64,000 bases of DNA, taken from Bacillus alkalisoli. GTDB lineage: Bacteria > Bacillota > Bacilli > Bacillales > Bacillaceae_I. The stretch spans positions 2,250,665 through 2,314,664 of the forward strand of contig NZ_KZ454944.1 of the NCBI RefSeq assembly GCF_002797415.1. Direction: 5' to 3'. The translations under genes and the position numbers were made by a program. Below, piece by piece: positions 15,690 to 26,365 of this stretch; the stretch's first letter is position 1, and the number at the start of each line of letters is the position of its first letter. Below the pieces are notes generated by a model. It searched no databases. It had not been told where the DNA came from and was given only the letters and a program-made list of their open reading frames with translations.

Positions 15690-16118
15690 ATGATGTTATC
15701 CGGTTTTTTTATGTGGTTTATCCTTTTTTGGGTAGTAACAATGATTGGTCTTTTAACAATCGGTGGATTTTTCATGTTCCGCAAGTTTTTAAAACGACTT
15801 CCGAAAGAAGATGGGAAGTCAGAACTAGATTGGCAAGATTTTTATTTACAAAAAACACGCCATTTATGGCCTGAAGAGTTAAAACTTTTACTAGAAGAAC
15901 TAGTAAATCCTGTTCCTGAATTGTTTAGAGATATAGCTAGACAAAAAATAGCAGGTAAAATTGGCGAACTAGCATACAACGAAAAAGCGGAAAAAATAAC
16001 AAAAGAACATGTAGTAAGAGGTTACATTCTTGCTACACCAAAGCGGGATCACAAGTTCCTTCTAAAGAAATTAAAAGAACAACAAATCGATGTGAAACCC
16101 TATCAACATCTATTTTAA
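15690..16118 (+). CDS. yneK: DUF2621 family membrane protein YneK
   Basis: The 142-aa protein has one N-terminal membrane helix (about residues 5-28) and a cytosolic region containing RKFLKRLPKEDGKSELDWQD and a C-terminal PKRDHKFLLKKLK. It matches YneK in type and in position next to ccdC-yneI-ccdA. The function is unknown. GGAGG precedes two ATGs. The 190 nt between it and the ATPase gene is a divergent promoter region rich in TATAAT-like motifs. Confidence 0.8.
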   Translation: MMLSGFFMWFILFWVVTMIGLLTIGGFFMFRKFLKRLPKEDGKSELDWQDFYLQKTRHLWPEELKLLLEELVNPVPELFRDIARQKIAGKIGELAYNEKAEKITKEHVVRGYILATPKRDHKFLLKKLKEQQIDVKPYQHLF

Positions 16119-16134
16119 AGATAAGTAAAAGTAA

Positions 16135-16160
16135 AAGGTCTATCCAATGTGATAGACCTT
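16135..16160. terminator. bidirectional terminator between yneK and ccdC
   Basis: A perfect 10-bp stem (16135-16144 with 16151-16160) with T-tracts on both strands, between two convergent genes. Confidence 0.8.
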
Positions 16161-16658
16161 TTACACTTTAACCGTATTTTTAAAATCTGGATCTGATAAA
16201 TGAGTGGCTAATTTTTTATATTGCATATACATCGCAATTCGCCACGGCACAATCATACCAAATGCTAATAGCCAAAACATTCCCGTTAATTCTCCAAAAT
16301 CAATATGCGTACTTAGGACAAGCTTCAATACGATTCGGATAGCTAATAAACCTAACAAAATGAAGGCAAAAGCTTTCGATCTCTTTAGAAAAATATCTTG
16401 ACCTTTTATTTCAAATTTTGACGTTTTTACTAAAAAGATAGAAAATATAGCCCCTACTGCTAACGCTTCTATTACTTGTAGCCAAGAAACTTGAAATTGC
16501 GGGACTAAAAACATCAATGCTCCCGTACTCATAAAGATTGGTGGAAGTATTATTTTTCTAGCTGTTGCAGGTTTCTTTGCAGCTTTCATTCTAATAAAAA
16601 TTACGGCCAAAGCCATAATGACCGCTGCTATCGTACTTAATACAGTTGTTGTTACCAT
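16161..16658 (-). CDS. ccdC: CcdC family membrane protein
   Basis: About 165 aa with four or five membrane helices. It corresponds to B. subtilis CcdC (YneJ), encoded beside CcdA but not shown to be needed for cytochrome c maturation. The start is ambiguous: GAGG is followed by ATG, ATG, GTG and ATG in frame; I used the last, at 9-nt spacing. It lies downstream of ccdA and yneI on the same strand. Confidence 0.8.
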   Translation of the reverse strand: MVTTTVLSTIAAVIMALAVIFIRMKAAKKPATARKIILPPIFMSTGALMFLVPQFQVSWLQVIEALAVGAIFSIFLVKTSKFEIKGQDIFLKRSKAFAFILLGLLAIRIVLKLVLSTHIDFGELTGMFWLLAFGMIVPWRIAMYMQYKKLATHLSDPDFKNTVKV

Positions 16659-16716
16659 CACCATCATCCTCAATTCATTTGCTCCCTATTATTATACCTA
16701 AATTAAGCAAAATTAA

Positions 16717-16751
16717 AAATACCATTTAAGTAAATGACTCAAATGGTATTT
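16717..16751 (-). terminator. yneI terminator
   Basis: An 11-bp perfect stem AAATACCATTT with AAATGGTATTT (16717-16727 with 16741-16751), located just after yneI. Confidence 0.7.
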
Positions 16752-16762
16752 TAATGTAATTT

Positions 16763-17122
16763 TTAATTTAACACTCTCTCAACTGCCTCTAATACCCTGC
16801 TTTCATCAAAAGGTTTTACGATAAAATCTTTTGCACCAGCTTCTATTGCTTCTACTATTAATTTTTGTTGTCCCATTGCCGAACACATGATAATTTTTGC
16901 ATGTGGATATTCTTTTACAATCTCTTTTACTGCATCAATACCATTCATTTCTGGCATTGTTATATCCATCGTAACAAGATCAGGTGCCAACTCACGATAA
17001 AGTTCGATCGCTTCTTTACCATTTTGTCCTTCTCCGACAACATTGTGGTTGGCGTTGTTAAATATACTAGACAAAGTAACTCTCATAAATTTCGCGTCAT
17101 CCACCACTAATATGTTAGCCAC
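16763..17122 (-). CDS. yneI: CheY-like single-domain response regulator YneI (CcdB)
   Basis: The 119-aa receiver domain starts ANILVVDDAKFMRV. The acidic pair DD is near residues 8-9, the phosphoacceptor Asp lies in LVTMDITMPEMNG and the conserved Lys in KDFIVKPF. There is no output domain. GTG at 17122 follows GGAGGG with 8-nt spacing and gives the family's normal length; an upstream reading adds a non-conserved extension. It lies between ccdA and ccdC. Its partner kinase is not in the window. Confidence 0.9.
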   Translation of the reverse strand: MANILVVDDAKFMRVTLSSIFNNANHNVVGEGQNGKEAIELYRELAPDLVTMDITMPEMNGIDAVKEIVKEYPHAKIIMCSAMGQQKLIVEAIEAGAKDFIVKPFDESRVLEAVERVLN

Positions 17123-17224
17123 GTAGAAGTCCCTCCTCACATAGTTCCAATAAAAGAAATATTTTCTAATCATAACTTTATCTCTTTTTATACTAGTAAG
17201 CAATAAAAAAGTGTATAAGTTTTG

Positions 17225-17947
17225 TTAAAACCCTGTAAATCCGCCCGTTAGACGTGAGAACACTTCAATGATTTTTGTCATTAAATCAAAGAAAAGTAGA
17301 ATTCCTACAGCAATCATTAAGGACCCACCAATCTTCATTATTTTAGCATAGTTACTCTTAACCCAGCCCATTCTGCCGATAAAGAAACTTAATATAAAGA
17401 AAGGAATAGAGAATCCAAGTGCATATGCAACCATATAGATCATAGCAGAATTAGGATTCGTTGCGGCTAGACCAATAACTGCACCTAAAATTGGCCCCGA
17501 ACATGGTGTCCATCCAGCAGCAAACGCTAAACCAATCACTGTACTCCCGAAGTATCCAGAAGGACGATTTTTAAAGGCTAGCTTTTTATCTTGCATTAAA
17601 AACTTCGGCTGAAATACTCCTAAAATGACAAATCCAAAAAAGATAATTAGTATGGCTCCTAATTGCCTTAATAAATCTTGATACTTAATAAAAAATCCAC
17701 CGATAAAAGTAGTACTAAATCCTATTGCAATAAAAATAATACAGAATCCTAAAAGGAAAAACAGAGTATGTAATATACTTCGTCTTTGCATCATTCCTTT
17801 TTCAGATTTTAATTCTCCCACTGACATTCCCGTAATATATGAAAGAAACGCCGGATAAATTGGTAGTGTACAAGGCGAAATAAACGATAAAAATCCTGCA
17901 CCAAACGCAAGGAAAACATTTAAATCCGTAAAAACCTCTCCAGTCAC
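17225..17947 (-). CDS. ccdA: cytochrome c biogenesis protein CcdA
   Basis: The 240-aa polytopic membrane protein of the DsbD/CcdA family carries reducing equivalents from cytosolic thioredoxin across the membrane to extracytoplasmic thiol proteins such as ResA. Two conserved Cys-Pro motifs are visible: [11 protein letters not shown] near the N-terminus and [12 protein letters not shown] in the middle. Six membrane helices are expected. The GTG start follows AAAGGAGTG. It is first in the ccdA-yneI-ccdC order. A ResA-like thioredoxin at 3315 is a plausible partner. Confidence 0.95.
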   Translation of the reverse strand: MTGEVFTDLNVFLAFGAGFLSFISPCTLPIYPAFLSYITGMSVGELKSEKGMMQRRSILHTLFFLLGFCIIFIAIGFSTTFIGGFFIKYQDLLRQLGAILIIFFGFVILGVFQPKFLMQDKKLAFKNRPSGYFGSTVIGLAFAAGWTPCSGPILGAVIGLAATNPNSAMIYMVAYALGFSIPFFILSFFIGRMGWVKSNYAKIMKIGGSLMIAVGILLFFDLMTKIIEVFSRLTGGFTGF

Positions 17948-18174
17948 GCAAAAACCACTCCTTTACATTCATACTTCTCAATATACTATTATATTTATAC
18001 TATTATTATCATAACAAAAGAAGTAGTGCGATACATACTAACAAGTCTATTAAAACTATGACGAAATAATGACATTATAAAAAAAGGTGATTTCCAACAT
18101 TTTTCCTTTGAATTAATTACCATTACTATGTATAATTATCATACATAATGATTGATGAGAGAGAGGCATTTACT

Positions 18175-18342
18175 TTGACAACTATTACAAAACAAGACAT
18201 TCTAAAACTCATCGAAAACAAACGAACGGAACTATTAGAAATAGTTGCCAAAACTGGCTTATCCTCCTCCAAAACGTTACAAATAAGCCAAGAACTAGAC
18301 ACTCTAATGAACAAATATAATGAAATGAATTTCTCTAATTAA
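18175..18342 (+). CDS. Spo0E-like sporulation regulatory protein
   Basis: The 55-aa protein belongs to the Spo0E aspartyl-phosphatase family, which dephosphorylates Spo0A~P to restrain sporulation. The family motif SQELD is in QISQELDTLMNKY near the C-terminus, after a helix LIENKRTELLEIVAKTGLS. TTG at 18175 follows GAGAGG with about 8-nt spacing; the in-frame ATG at 18148 lacks a site. It occupies the ynzD position beside ccdA. Confidence 0.8.
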   Translation: MTTITKQDILKLIENKRTELLEIVAKTGLSSSKTLQISQELDTLMNKYNEMNFSN

Positions 18343-18405
18343 TAGAATAAATCTAAAAATGAAAAGACATTGAAAGACTGAATACGAGATCAAAATGTAT
18401 ACAAA

Positions 18406-18581
18406 GTGCCGGTGGTGTGGACGACTCCTCGAAAATGCTTCCGCATTTTCTTCGTGCGATGTTTTGCTCCCGTAGCCTTCCTTGTCCTGCGGGATAGGGT
18501 AGGCTGGTGAGACCCCGCAGAGCCAAAGGGCTCGAGGAGGCTCACTGCCTCCCCTGCGGAAAGCGTCCACACCACCGGCAC
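18406..18581. repeat. family-1-related palindromic repeat, copy 4
   Basis: Inverted arms GTGCCGGTGGTGTGGACG (18406) and complement (ending 18581) enclose the shared inner motif (CCTTGTCCTGCGGGA ... CCTGCGGAAAGCG). The outer arms differ from the other copies. With the terminator it fills the 308-nt gap after the Spo0E-like gene. Confidence 0.65.
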
Positions 18582-18611
18582 GGCTTATTAATAACAATAT
18601 TACTAACAAAG

Positions 18612-18650
18612 GGGCTGTTCAGAAAATTCTTTCTGGACAGCCCTTTTTTT
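18612..18650 (-). terminator. terminator of the ABC exporter operon
   Basis: GGGCTGTTCAGAA pairs with TTCTGGACAGCCC (13 bp with one G-U); the transcript of the minus-strand ABC genes runs into T-rich sequence. T-runs are present on both sides. Confidence 0.75.
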
Positions 18651-20453
18651 TTAATTATTCGTTACAACATCTTCTAACTTGTTTGCCGTTCCGTTTTGTA
18701 GTAGATACATTTTTTGATACAAGCCTTCTTGACTTATTAATTGTTGATGTGTACCTCTTTCTACAATTTCTCCTTGATGAAGCACAAATATTTGGTCTGC
18801 ATCTTGGATTGTAGATAATCGATGTGCAATGGCAATTGTGGTTCTACCTTTTCTCATTTTCTCTAGCGCAACTTGAATTGCTTCTTCTGTTTCTGTATCA
18901 ATATTGGCAGTAGCCTCGTCTAGTACGAGAATTTTCGGTTTTGTGGCAATTGTTCTTGCAAATGCAACAAGCTGTCTTTGCCCACTTGAGAAGGTGGACC
19001 CGCGTTCTACCACTAACTGTTCATACTTATCTGGCAATCTCTCAATAAAATGATTTGCTTGAACAAACTCCGATGCTTCCACAATTTCTTCATCCGTAAT
19101 TTCCTCATTATGCAGTCGAATGTTATGATTAATTGTTCCATAGAAAAGAAACGGATCTTGAAGTACTAACCCCATTTTTTTACGAAGTTCATCATCGTTA
19201 TACTCTTTAATAGATACACCGTCTATTAATATATCGCCTTTTTCAATAGCATAAAACCTCATGAGTAAATTAATAATCGAGCTTTTCCCACTACCTGTAT
19301 GACCAACTAGAGCAATTGTTTCTCCTTGTTTTGCAGTGAAAGAAATATTTTTTAACACATCTCTTGATCCATCATACGAGAATGTAACATTTTTAAATTC
19401 AATTTCCCCTTTAGATACCATATGACTATTATTACTTTGAGCAACCGGAGCTAACTCTTTTTCATCTAATAAAGTAAACACACGAGATGCAGAAACGATT
19501 GCCTGTTGGTACATAGAAAGTCTCATCATCATTTGATTGACAGGTTCGAAAAATCTTCCTAAATAGTTAACAAACGCATATAAAACCCCTATTTCGATTT
19601 CACTACCTAAAGAAGCTATTCCAAAATAACTTAAAACTAATATTAAGGAGAACACATAAACTAGATCGATGGCTGGGCGAAGTAACAATCCATCTAATTT
19701 TATATTTTTCATTCCAGCTTTATAGTGAGCATCATTTATGTCACTAAATTCTTTTCGTAATCGGCGTTCCTGTCTAAACACTTGAATGATCGACATACCC
19801 TGTAAACTTTCATTTAACTTCGCATTTAATTGACTTAATCTTTCCCTCATATCTGCATAAAAACGAGAGCTAAAGTGGCGGTATGTTGCCATGATCCCAA
19901 AGATAATAGGGATAATTAGTAAACAAAATAGTGCTAACTGTACGTTTAAAAGGAACATGGCAATAAAGATACCGACTAAAAAGACACCATTTTGCACAAA
20001 AGTAGAAATAACACTTACAAACATATCTTTAATTGCTTCAGTATCGTTCGTAACTCTCGACACAATACTTCCACCAGGAGTTTTATCGAAAAATTTCAAT
20101 CCAAGCTTTTGAACTTTCGAGAAAACATCAATACGTAAATCTTGAATAATTTTTAAAGAAATCTCTTGAAACTTTAAAAGTTGAAAATAAGTTAATATAG
20201 TTTTTACGATTAGTATCCCTACATAAAGTGCTGCGAGGGTTGTAATAGGTCCCATTTCAAATGAGTTAGGTGTTAAATAATCATCAATAAATACTTTAAC
20301 TAAATATGGGCCAATTATCTCACCGATTGTTGCGAAGATGAGTAGAATAAACGCAAAAATAAATTCTTTTTTATACTTTCCTGCATAGGATAATAACCTT
20401 TTTAATACGGTTCTTTGTTCTTTTGCTGTGATTGTTTGTGTTTGAATATTCAT
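18651..20453 (-). CDS. ABC exporter subunit (permease-ATPase fusion), BmrD/YheH-like
   Basis: This 600-aa half-transporter has six membrane helices (residues about 30-300) and one nucleotide-binding domain. Walker A is GHTGSGKS (384-391), Walker B ILVLDEAT (508-515) with the catalytic Glu. The signature is non-canonical, FSSGQ (488-492), where LSGGQ is usual. This is the pattern of the subunit that supplies the catalytic Glu in heterodimeric exporters such as BmrCD. GGAGGG precedes the ATG. It lies 4 nt after its partner gene. The substrate is unknown, possibly drugs or lipids. Confidence 0.9.
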   Translation of the reverse strand: MNIQTQTITAKEQRTVLKRLLSYAGKYKKEFIFAFILLIFATIGEIIGPYLVKVFIDDYLTPNSFEMGPITTLAALYVGILIVKTILTYFQLLKFQEISLKIIQDLRIDVFSKVQKLGLKFFDKTPGGSIVSRVTNDTEAIKDMFVSVISTFVQNGVFLVGIFIAMFLLNVQLALFCLLIIPIIFGIMATYRHFSSRFYADMRERLSQLNAKLNESLQGMSIIQVFRQERRLRKEFSDINDAHYKAGMKNIKLDGLLLRPAIDLVYVFSLILVLSYFGIASLGSEIEIGVLYAFVNYLGRFFEPVNQMMMRLSMYQQAIVSASRVFTLLDEKELAPVAQSNNSHMVSKGEIEFKNVTFSYDGSRDVLKNISFTAKQGETIALVGHTGSGKSSIINLLMRFYAIEKGDILIDGVSIKEYNDDELRKKMGLVLQDPFLFYGTINHNIRLHNEEITDEEIVEASEFVQANHFIERLPDKYEQLVVERGSTFSSGQRQLVAFARTIATKPKILVLDEATANIDTETEEAIQVALEKMRKGRTTIAIAHRLSTIQDADQIFVLHQGEIVERGTHQQLISQEGLYQKMYLLQNGTANKLEDVVTNN

Positions 20454-20457
20454 CTAT

Positions 20458-22206
20458 TTACCCTCCATGCTCTACAAGGGATTCCAGCTGCTGACGGTGA
20501 TACATTTCTCTATACCAGCCTTCTTCTTCCATTAACTCTTCATGTGTACCTTTTTGTACAATTGTTCCACTCTCCATGACAATGATAATATTGGCATGTT
20601 GAATAGCACTTAATCGATGAGAAGTAATAATGGTTGTTTTCCCTTGTCGGTTTTCTTTTAGGGCATGTAATATGTTTTCTTCCGTCTTCGCATCTACTGC
20701 TGAGAGAGAATCATCTAGTATTAATATTTCAGGATCCATAATTAACGAACGAGCAATGGAAATTCGTTGCTTTTGACCACCTGATAATGAAACTCCTCTT
20801 TCACCAACAACGGTGTCATACCCGTGTGTGAATTGGATAATATCATCATGAATGTTTGCTAGTTTTGCAGCATGTACTATATCTTCAAATGAAGCTTCTG
20901 GACATGAGAATGCAATGTTGTCCGCAATCGTCGCTGAAAATAAGAAATGATCTTGAGGAACGTATCCGATTGCTTTTCGTAAATACTCAATTTGATATTC
21001 GTTAATGGAACGATGTCCTATGGAAATCGAGCCATGTGAAAGGTCAAATTCACGAATTAACAATTTTAATAGACTTGTTTTCCCGCTACCAGTCTTTCCA
21101 ACAACCCCAAGTGTCCCACCTTGTGGTAAGGAGAAAGTTATATCTCTTAGAACACTTTCAGCTTCTGTTGGATACGTAAATTCTTTAATGTTATATGTTA
21201 CATCTCCACTAGGGACTGTAGCTATAGCTTCTGACTTGTCTTGAATATCTACTTCTTCTTTTAGAAGGTTCGTTACACGATCATATGATGCACGTCCACG
21301 TTCTACAATATTAAACAACCAGCCAAATGCAAGCATTGGCCAAATTAGCAAGCCAAGGTAAGTAGTAAATGCAATTAACTGACCTATCGATAGCTCTCCT
21401 TGTACAACATAATACCCACCAAAAGAGACGGCAAGAAAGAATGAAACACCAACAATAAACCCAATTGTAGGGTCAAATAAAGAATCAATTTTAGCGACTG
21501 TTACATTTTTCTTCACAACATCTTCTGATTGCTTTTCAAATTCTTGAATATCTTCTTTTTCTTGACCAAACGTTTTAATCACTTTTATTCCATTAACACT
21601 TTCTTGAACTTTATCATTTAAAGAAGAAAAAGCCGCTTGAGCTTTATGGAATGTTTTGTGTAATAACGTCCCATAATAGTTTGTGGAAAGAGCCATAAAT
21701 GGCATCGGAATTAAACAAATTAACGTTAATTTCCAACTTATTGTCGTTGCCATTGCAATTAAAACAAAACCACCAGTCATTAGGGAGTCCACTAATGTTA
21801 GTACTCCAGCACCTGCTGTTTGTTGAACTGCCTGCAAATCATTAGTAGAATGGGCCATTAAATCCCCGACTCTTTTCTTCTGATAAAACCTAGGAGACAT
21901 TTTAGTGAAATGTTCGTATAGTTGGTTTCTTAATAACCTTCCTAGACGAACAGAGGCACCAAAAATCATGATTCTCCATAAATAGCGCAGTATATATACG
22001 ATGATTGCAGTTACGAGTAAGACGACCATCAATTGCAAAATTAACTCCCTCGTTAATTCCCCATTTGCAATATAGTCCACTGTTCTTCCTACAATAAAAG
22101 GAGGTACTAATTCAAGCATTGCAACAAATGCAAGTAAGATTACTCCAGGTATGTACGCTTTTTTTTCTTGTTTAAAGAACCACCAAAGATCTTTAAATAT
22201 ACTCAT
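20458..22206 (-). CDS. ABC exporter subunit (permease-ATPase fusion), BmrC/YheI-like
   Basis: This 582-aa half-transporter has six membrane helices, then an ATPase domain with Walker A GKTGSGKT (370-377), canonical LSGGQ (474-478) and Walker B ILILDDS (494-500). The catalytic Glu is replaced by Asp, marking the degenerate site of a heterodimer. It complements the partner encoded immediately downstream, whose signature is altered. GGGGGATAGTCA precedes the ATG. No drug-sensing leader was recognised in the 170 nt upstream. Confidence 0.9.
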   Translation of the reverse strand: MSIFKDLWWFFKQEKKAYIPGVILLAFVAMLELVPPFIVGRTVDYIANGELTRELILQLMVVLLVTAIIVYILRYLWRIMIFGASVRLGRLLRNQLYEHFTKMSPRFYQKKRVGDLMAHSTNDLQAVQQTAGAGVLTLVDSLMTGGFVLIAMATTISWKLTLICLIPMPFMALSTNYYGTLLHKTFHKAQAAFSSLNDKVQESVNGIKVIKTFGQEKEDIQEFEKQSEDVVKKNVTVAKIDSLFDPTIGFIVGVSFFLAVSFGGYYVVQGELSIGQLIAFTTYLGLLIWPMLAFGWLFNIVERGRASYDRVTNLLKEEVDIQDKSEAIATVPSGDVTYNIKEFTYPTEAESVLRDITFSLPQGGTLGVVGKTGSGKTSLLKLLIREFDLSHGSISIGHRSINEYQIEYLRKAIGYVPQDHFLFSATIADNIAFSCPEASFEDIVHAAKLANIHDDIIQFTHGYDTVVGERGVSLSGGQKQRISIARSLIMDPEILILDDSLSAVDAKTEENILHALKENRQGKTTIITSHRLSAIQHANIIIVMESGTIVQKGTHEELMEEEGWYREMYHRQQLESLVEHGG

Positions 22207-22342
22207 TGACTATCCCCCAGCTGTCTCTTTTCTTTTTTTAACTTTTTCAGTTTAGCAAATTTTCTAATTTTTAGGAAGAGTTTTATGATTGAAATGAAGG
22301 AATGCGTAGTAAAATTAATTGGAATTTCCTAAACAATAGAAA

Positions 22343-22366
22343 AAGCACCCATAACAATGAGTGCTT
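22343..22366 (-). terminator. yneF terminator
   Basis: A 10-bp stem AAGCACCCAT with ATGAGTGCTT (one G-U), followed by a T-run on the minus strand. Confidence 0.75.
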
Positions 22367-22375
22367 GTCTCTTTA

Positions 22376-22594
22376 TTATTTCATTTGGTTGTTCATTGCT
22401 TTCATCATTTGTGTGATTTTTTTCTGAGAAGGTTTCATTCCCATTTGCATCATCATCACTTTTAACATTTGTTCGTTAATTGGTGGATTTTTCTTTAAGT
22501 AGCTCATCATGTATTTACGAGCGATGAAAAATCCTAGTGCAACTCCTGCTAGAAGAGCTACTACTATTAATGAAATCGCGAGCCATAGTTCCAT
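22376..22594 (-). CDS. yneF: UPF0154 family protein YneF
   Basis: The 72-aa protein has one N-terminal membrane helix ([20 protein letters not shown]), then a conserved cytosolic stretch with [20 protein letters not shown], diagnostic of UPF0154/YneF. The function is unknown. An AGGAGG-type site precedes the ATG. In B. subtilis it sits between sirA and ynzD-ccdA; here the ABC operon separates it from those genes. Confidence 0.92.
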   Translation of the reverse strand: MELWLAISLIVVALLAGVALGFFIARKYMMSYLKKNPPINEQMLKVMMMQMGMKPSQKKITQMMKAMNNQMK

Positions 22595-22686
22595 CTTACT
22601 ATTTCCTCCTTAAAACGTATCTACTAATGTAGTTTACTAAACCAAAGGTAATTATACAACATTCTCTTTTAATTTTCTTCTAAATA

Positions 22687-23124
22687 TTATACAAATTTCC
22701 TTTGTTTGATAGGAAAAAGCCACCCAAACCTCTCCGCTTTTAAATCAATAGCAAGGTAAAAAGGATTTTCTTTTCTTAATATTTCAAAGAAAATCGTTTC
22801 CGCCTCAAAAGAACCAGTTGCCGTTAACTCTATAAAATTTTCAAAAATAGAAATACTAGCAGCAGATCTACTATTCGGCAACCAAATAGAATGCTTGTAC
22901 ATGTGTCCTTCATAATCTTTTCTATTTTTTAAAGTAGACTCCATAACTTTCTGAATCTTAAAAGTAGGAATTGTTTGTGTAATAAAGTCGATTTGCTTCG
23001 TTATTATTGGCTTCAGTCTTTTATTTTGATCAAACTCTTGAAAAAGTTGATATATCTTAACTTCTTTTCCGTAATATTGTTTCGCTACTTCTTCTTCTAT
23101 TAAATAGATATGATAATGTCGCAT
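22687..23124 (-). CDS. sirA: sporulation inhibitor of replication protein SirA
   Basis: The 145-aa SirA (YneE) binds domain I of DnaA and blocks new replication initiation as sporulation starts. The sequence starts MRHYHIYLIEEEVAKQYYGK, typical of the family, and ends in LFPIKQRKFV. AGGAGGAG precedes the ATG. A perfect Spo0A box lies about 95 nt upstream, in line with Spo0A~P induction known in B. subtilis. It sits next to tkt as in B. subtilis. Confidence 0.93.
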   Translation of the reverse strand: MRHYHIYLIEEEVAKQYYGKEVKIYQLFQEFDQNKRLKPIITKQIDFITQTIPTFKIQKVMESTLKNRKDYEGHMYKHSIWLPNSRSAASISIFENFIELTATGSFEAETIFFEILRKENPFYLAIDLKAERFGWLFPIKQRKFV

Positions 23125-23213
23125 AGAACTCCTCCTACCACGAACTCTTATCTTCTATTATAGAAATATCTAGTAACGACGTTTGTCATTTCGTGGTAAA
23201 GATATATTCTATT

Positions 23214-23222
23214 TTTGTCGAA
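23214..23222 (+). promoter_or_regulatory. Spo0A box upstream of sirA
   Basis: TTTGTCGAA matches the 0A-box core TGTCGAA exactly. It lies about 95 nt upstream of the sirA start, on the opposite strand. A TATAAT on the sirA strand near 23157-23162 has no good -35, fitting an activated promoter. Confidence 0.5.
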
Positions 23223-23250
23223 TAGGAAAATCTACATATAAACATGAAAA

Positions 23251-23280
23251 AAACCGCCATTCAATCGATTGACGGTTTTT
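23251..23280 (-). terminator. tkt terminator
   Basis: AAACCG(N)CA...CGGTTT hairpin with inner palindrome TCAATCGATTGA and T-run, 7 nt after the tkt stop. Confidence 0.75.
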
Positions 23281-23286
23281 CTACTA

Positions 23287-25287
23287 TTATAATAACTTTT
23301 TCACTTTTGCTACTACATTTTCAACTGTAAATCCGTATTCTTCCATGATTTTATTACCAGGAGCAGAAGCACCAAATGTATGAATACCAATGATGTCTCC
23401 CTCATCTCCCGTATATCTTTCCCAACCTAATGGATTTGCCATTTCAATAGCAAGACGTTTTTTAACCGTTTTTGGTAGAACGGATTGCTTATACTCATCC
23501 GTTTGCTTCTCAAAGCGATCCCATGAAGGCATACTTACAACAGAAACATCAATACCTTCTGTTGATAAAGCTTTTTGGGCTTCTACTGCTAACCCTACTT
23601 CAGAACCAGTAGCTAAAATTAGCGCATCAGGTGTTTCTTTTTCACCTTTAGAAATAATGTACGCTCCTTTATTTACCCCTTCATATGCAGTTTCTGCAGT
23701 ACCTTTAATAGTAGGTAAGTTTTGGCGTGTTAACACTAATGTTGTAGGTGTTTTTTCTGATTGCATTGCTATCTTCCAAGCTGCTGCTGTTTCATTACCA
23801 TCCGCTGGTCGAATGACACATAAGTTGGGCATACAACGTAAGGATGGTAGTTGCTCAATTGGCTCATGTGTTGGCCCATCTTCCCCAACAGCAATACTGT
23901 CATGAGTAAACACAAATGTTACTGGCAGGTTTTGAAGTGCTGCTAAACGAATTGCCGGACGTAAGTAATCAGAGAATACAAAGAATGTACCACCGAATAC
24001 TTTCACACCACCGTGAAGAGCCATACCGTTCATTGCTGCACCCATTGCAAATTCACGCACACCAAACCATATGTTACGACCGCTATAATCTTCAGGTGTG
24101 AAGTCTTTATCACCTTTAATCATTGTATTGTTAGAACCAGCTAAGTCAGCAGATCCACCAATTATTTGGCGAGTATTTTGAGCTATTGCATTTAAAACTT
24201 CTCCAGATGAAGCACGGGATGCAAGACTCTTACCTTCGTCATAGACAGGAATATCTTTATCCCAACCTTCCGGTAATTTCCCTTCCATCGCTAATTGTAA
24301 TTGCTCTCCTAATTCAGGAAATTTTGATTTATACTCATTGAACATCGCAGACCATTTTTCTTCTACTTGTTGACCTTTTTCCGTTACAGACTTTTTGAAA
24401 TTCGTATATACCTCTTCTGGTACATGGAAGTCATTTTCATAAGCCCATTTGTAGTATTCTCTAGTTAAATGAATTTCATCTTTTCCTAATGGCTTACCGT
24501 GAACATCTGATTTACCAGACATATTTGGTGATCCGTATCCAATAACCGTCTTTACTTCAATTAATGTAGGGCGATTTAGATCTGTCTGTGCTTCTGCAAC
24601 AGCTGCGGAAATTTCTTCAATGTTATTTCCATCTTCTACACGAGCGTATTGCCATCCGTAAGCTTTAAATCTCCCTTCTACACTTTCTGAGAAAGAACGA
24701 TCTAAGTCACCATCTAAAGAAATGTCATTCGAATCATATAGTACAACAAGACGACCTAATTTTAGGTGCGCTGCTAATGATGCTGCCTCAGCAGAAACAC
24801 CTTCCATTAAATCTCCATCTCCACAAATACTGTATGTAAAATGATCGACAACATTGAATCCATCTTTATTATATGTATCTGCTAAATGTCTTTCTGCCAT
24901 TGCCATACCTACAGCCATAGCGATACCTTGACCAAGTGGGCCAGTTGTCGCATCAACCCCAGCTGTATGTCCAAATTCGGGGTGACCTGGTGTTTTACTC
25001 CCCCATTGGCGGAAGTCTTTTATATCTTCCATTGATAAGTCATAACCACTTAAATGCAATAAGCTATATAAAAGCATAGATCCGTGACCTGCTGATAAAA
25101 CAAATCTGTCACGGTTAAACCAAGTAGGGTTTTTGGGGTTGTGGTTCATAAATTTTGTAAATAACGTATATCCCATTGGTGCTGCGCCCATCGGCATACC
25201 TGGGTGTCCTGAATTTGCTTTTTCGATTGCATCAATAGAAAGATTACGTATAGTATTAATGGATAATTGATCAATATTTGTTGTCAT
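23287..25287 (-). CDS. tkt: transketolase
   Basis: This 666-aa enzyme transfers two-carbon ketol units in the non-oxidative pentose phosphate pathway, using thiamine diphosphate. The ThDP motif begins with GDGDLMEG (near residue 154) and ends with the Asn in [26 protein letters not shown] near 70 and the pyrimidine domain with [13 protein letters not shown] are typical. It is full length for bacterial transketolases. It is monocistronic with its own terminator. Confidence 0.97.
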   Translation of the reverse strand: MTTNIDQLSINTIRNLSIDAIEKANSGHPGMPMGAAPMGYTLFTKFMNHNPKNPTWFNRDRFVLSAGHGSMLLYSLLHLSGYDLSMEDIKDFRQWGSKTPGHPEFGHTAGVDATTGPLGQGIAMAVGMAMAERHLADTYNKDGFNVVDHFTYSICGDGDLMEGVSAEAASLAAHLKLGRLVVLYDSNDISLDGDLDRSFSESVEGRFKAYGWQYARVEDGNNIEEISAAVAEAQTDLNRPTLIEVKTVIGYGSPNMSGKSDVHGKPLGKDEIHLTREYYKWAYENDFHVPEEVYTNFKKSVTEKGQQVEEKWSAMFNEYKSKFPELGEQLQLAMEGKLPEGWDKDIPVYDEGKSLASRASSGEVLNAIAQNTRQIIGGSADLAGSNNTMIKGDKDFTPEDYSGRNIWFGVREFAMGAAMNGMALHGGVKVFGGTFFVFSDYLRPAIRLAALQNLPVTFVFTHDSIAVGEDGPTHEPIEQLPSLRCMPNLCVIRPADGNETAAAWKIAMQSEKTPTTLVLTRQNLPTIKGTAETAYEGVNKGAYIISKGEKETPDALILATGSEVGLAVEAQKALSTEGIDVSVVSMPSWDRFEKQTDEYKQSVLPKTVKKRLAIEMANPLGWERYTGDEGDIIGIHTFGASAPGNKIMEEYGFTVENVVAKVKKLL

Positions 25288-25354
25288 TTATTTCAACTCC
25301 TATATATTTTCAGAACTACTGTTTAGTATGTTCCATTTTTCAAGAAAACAGTTG

Positions 25355-25585
25355 TTAATGTAGTCGTTTATTTTGTTCATCTTTTAGTTTTTTCGGTGTA
25401 ACATCATTTCCGTTTGGATCAACCACTTTAACAGAATGAAGGGTATTTACCATGGATGAACGAAATGTTTTTATGTATTCTTCTCTTAGATTTTTTTGTT
25501 CTTGTGCTTCTGCATCTGTTAAACCTACCGACTTGGATTTATTTGATAGGGCATTAATGCGGGCAATTTTTTCTTTTGAAAGCAT
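25355..25585 (-). CDS. ynzC: UPF0291 family protein YnzC
   Basis: The 76-aa protein starts MLSKEKIARINALSNKSKS and includes LTDAEAQEQKNLREEYI, typical of YnzC, a small two-helix protein of unknown function linked to the SOS operon in Bacillus. ATG at 25585 follows AAGGAG with 7-nt spacing. It lies downstream of yneB, probably in the same LexA-controlled transcript. Confidence 0.9.
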   Translation of the reverse strand: MLSKEKIARINALSNKSKSVGLTDAEAQEQKNLREEYIKTFRSSMVNTLHSVKVVDPNGNDVTPKKLKDEQNKRLH

Positions 25586-25626
25586 GGAGGTACTCCTTTT
25601 CATACTAAGAATATGCATTTATCTTA

Positions 25627-26325
<699 letters not shown>

Positions 26326-26365
26326 TCATTATGAGTAGAACGTATATTCTTGTCAAGTAGATGTT

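Noticed and set aside
18304-18609. Frames on the minus strand at copy 4
   Set aside because: They lie within the palindromic repeat and have no start site or family resemblance.
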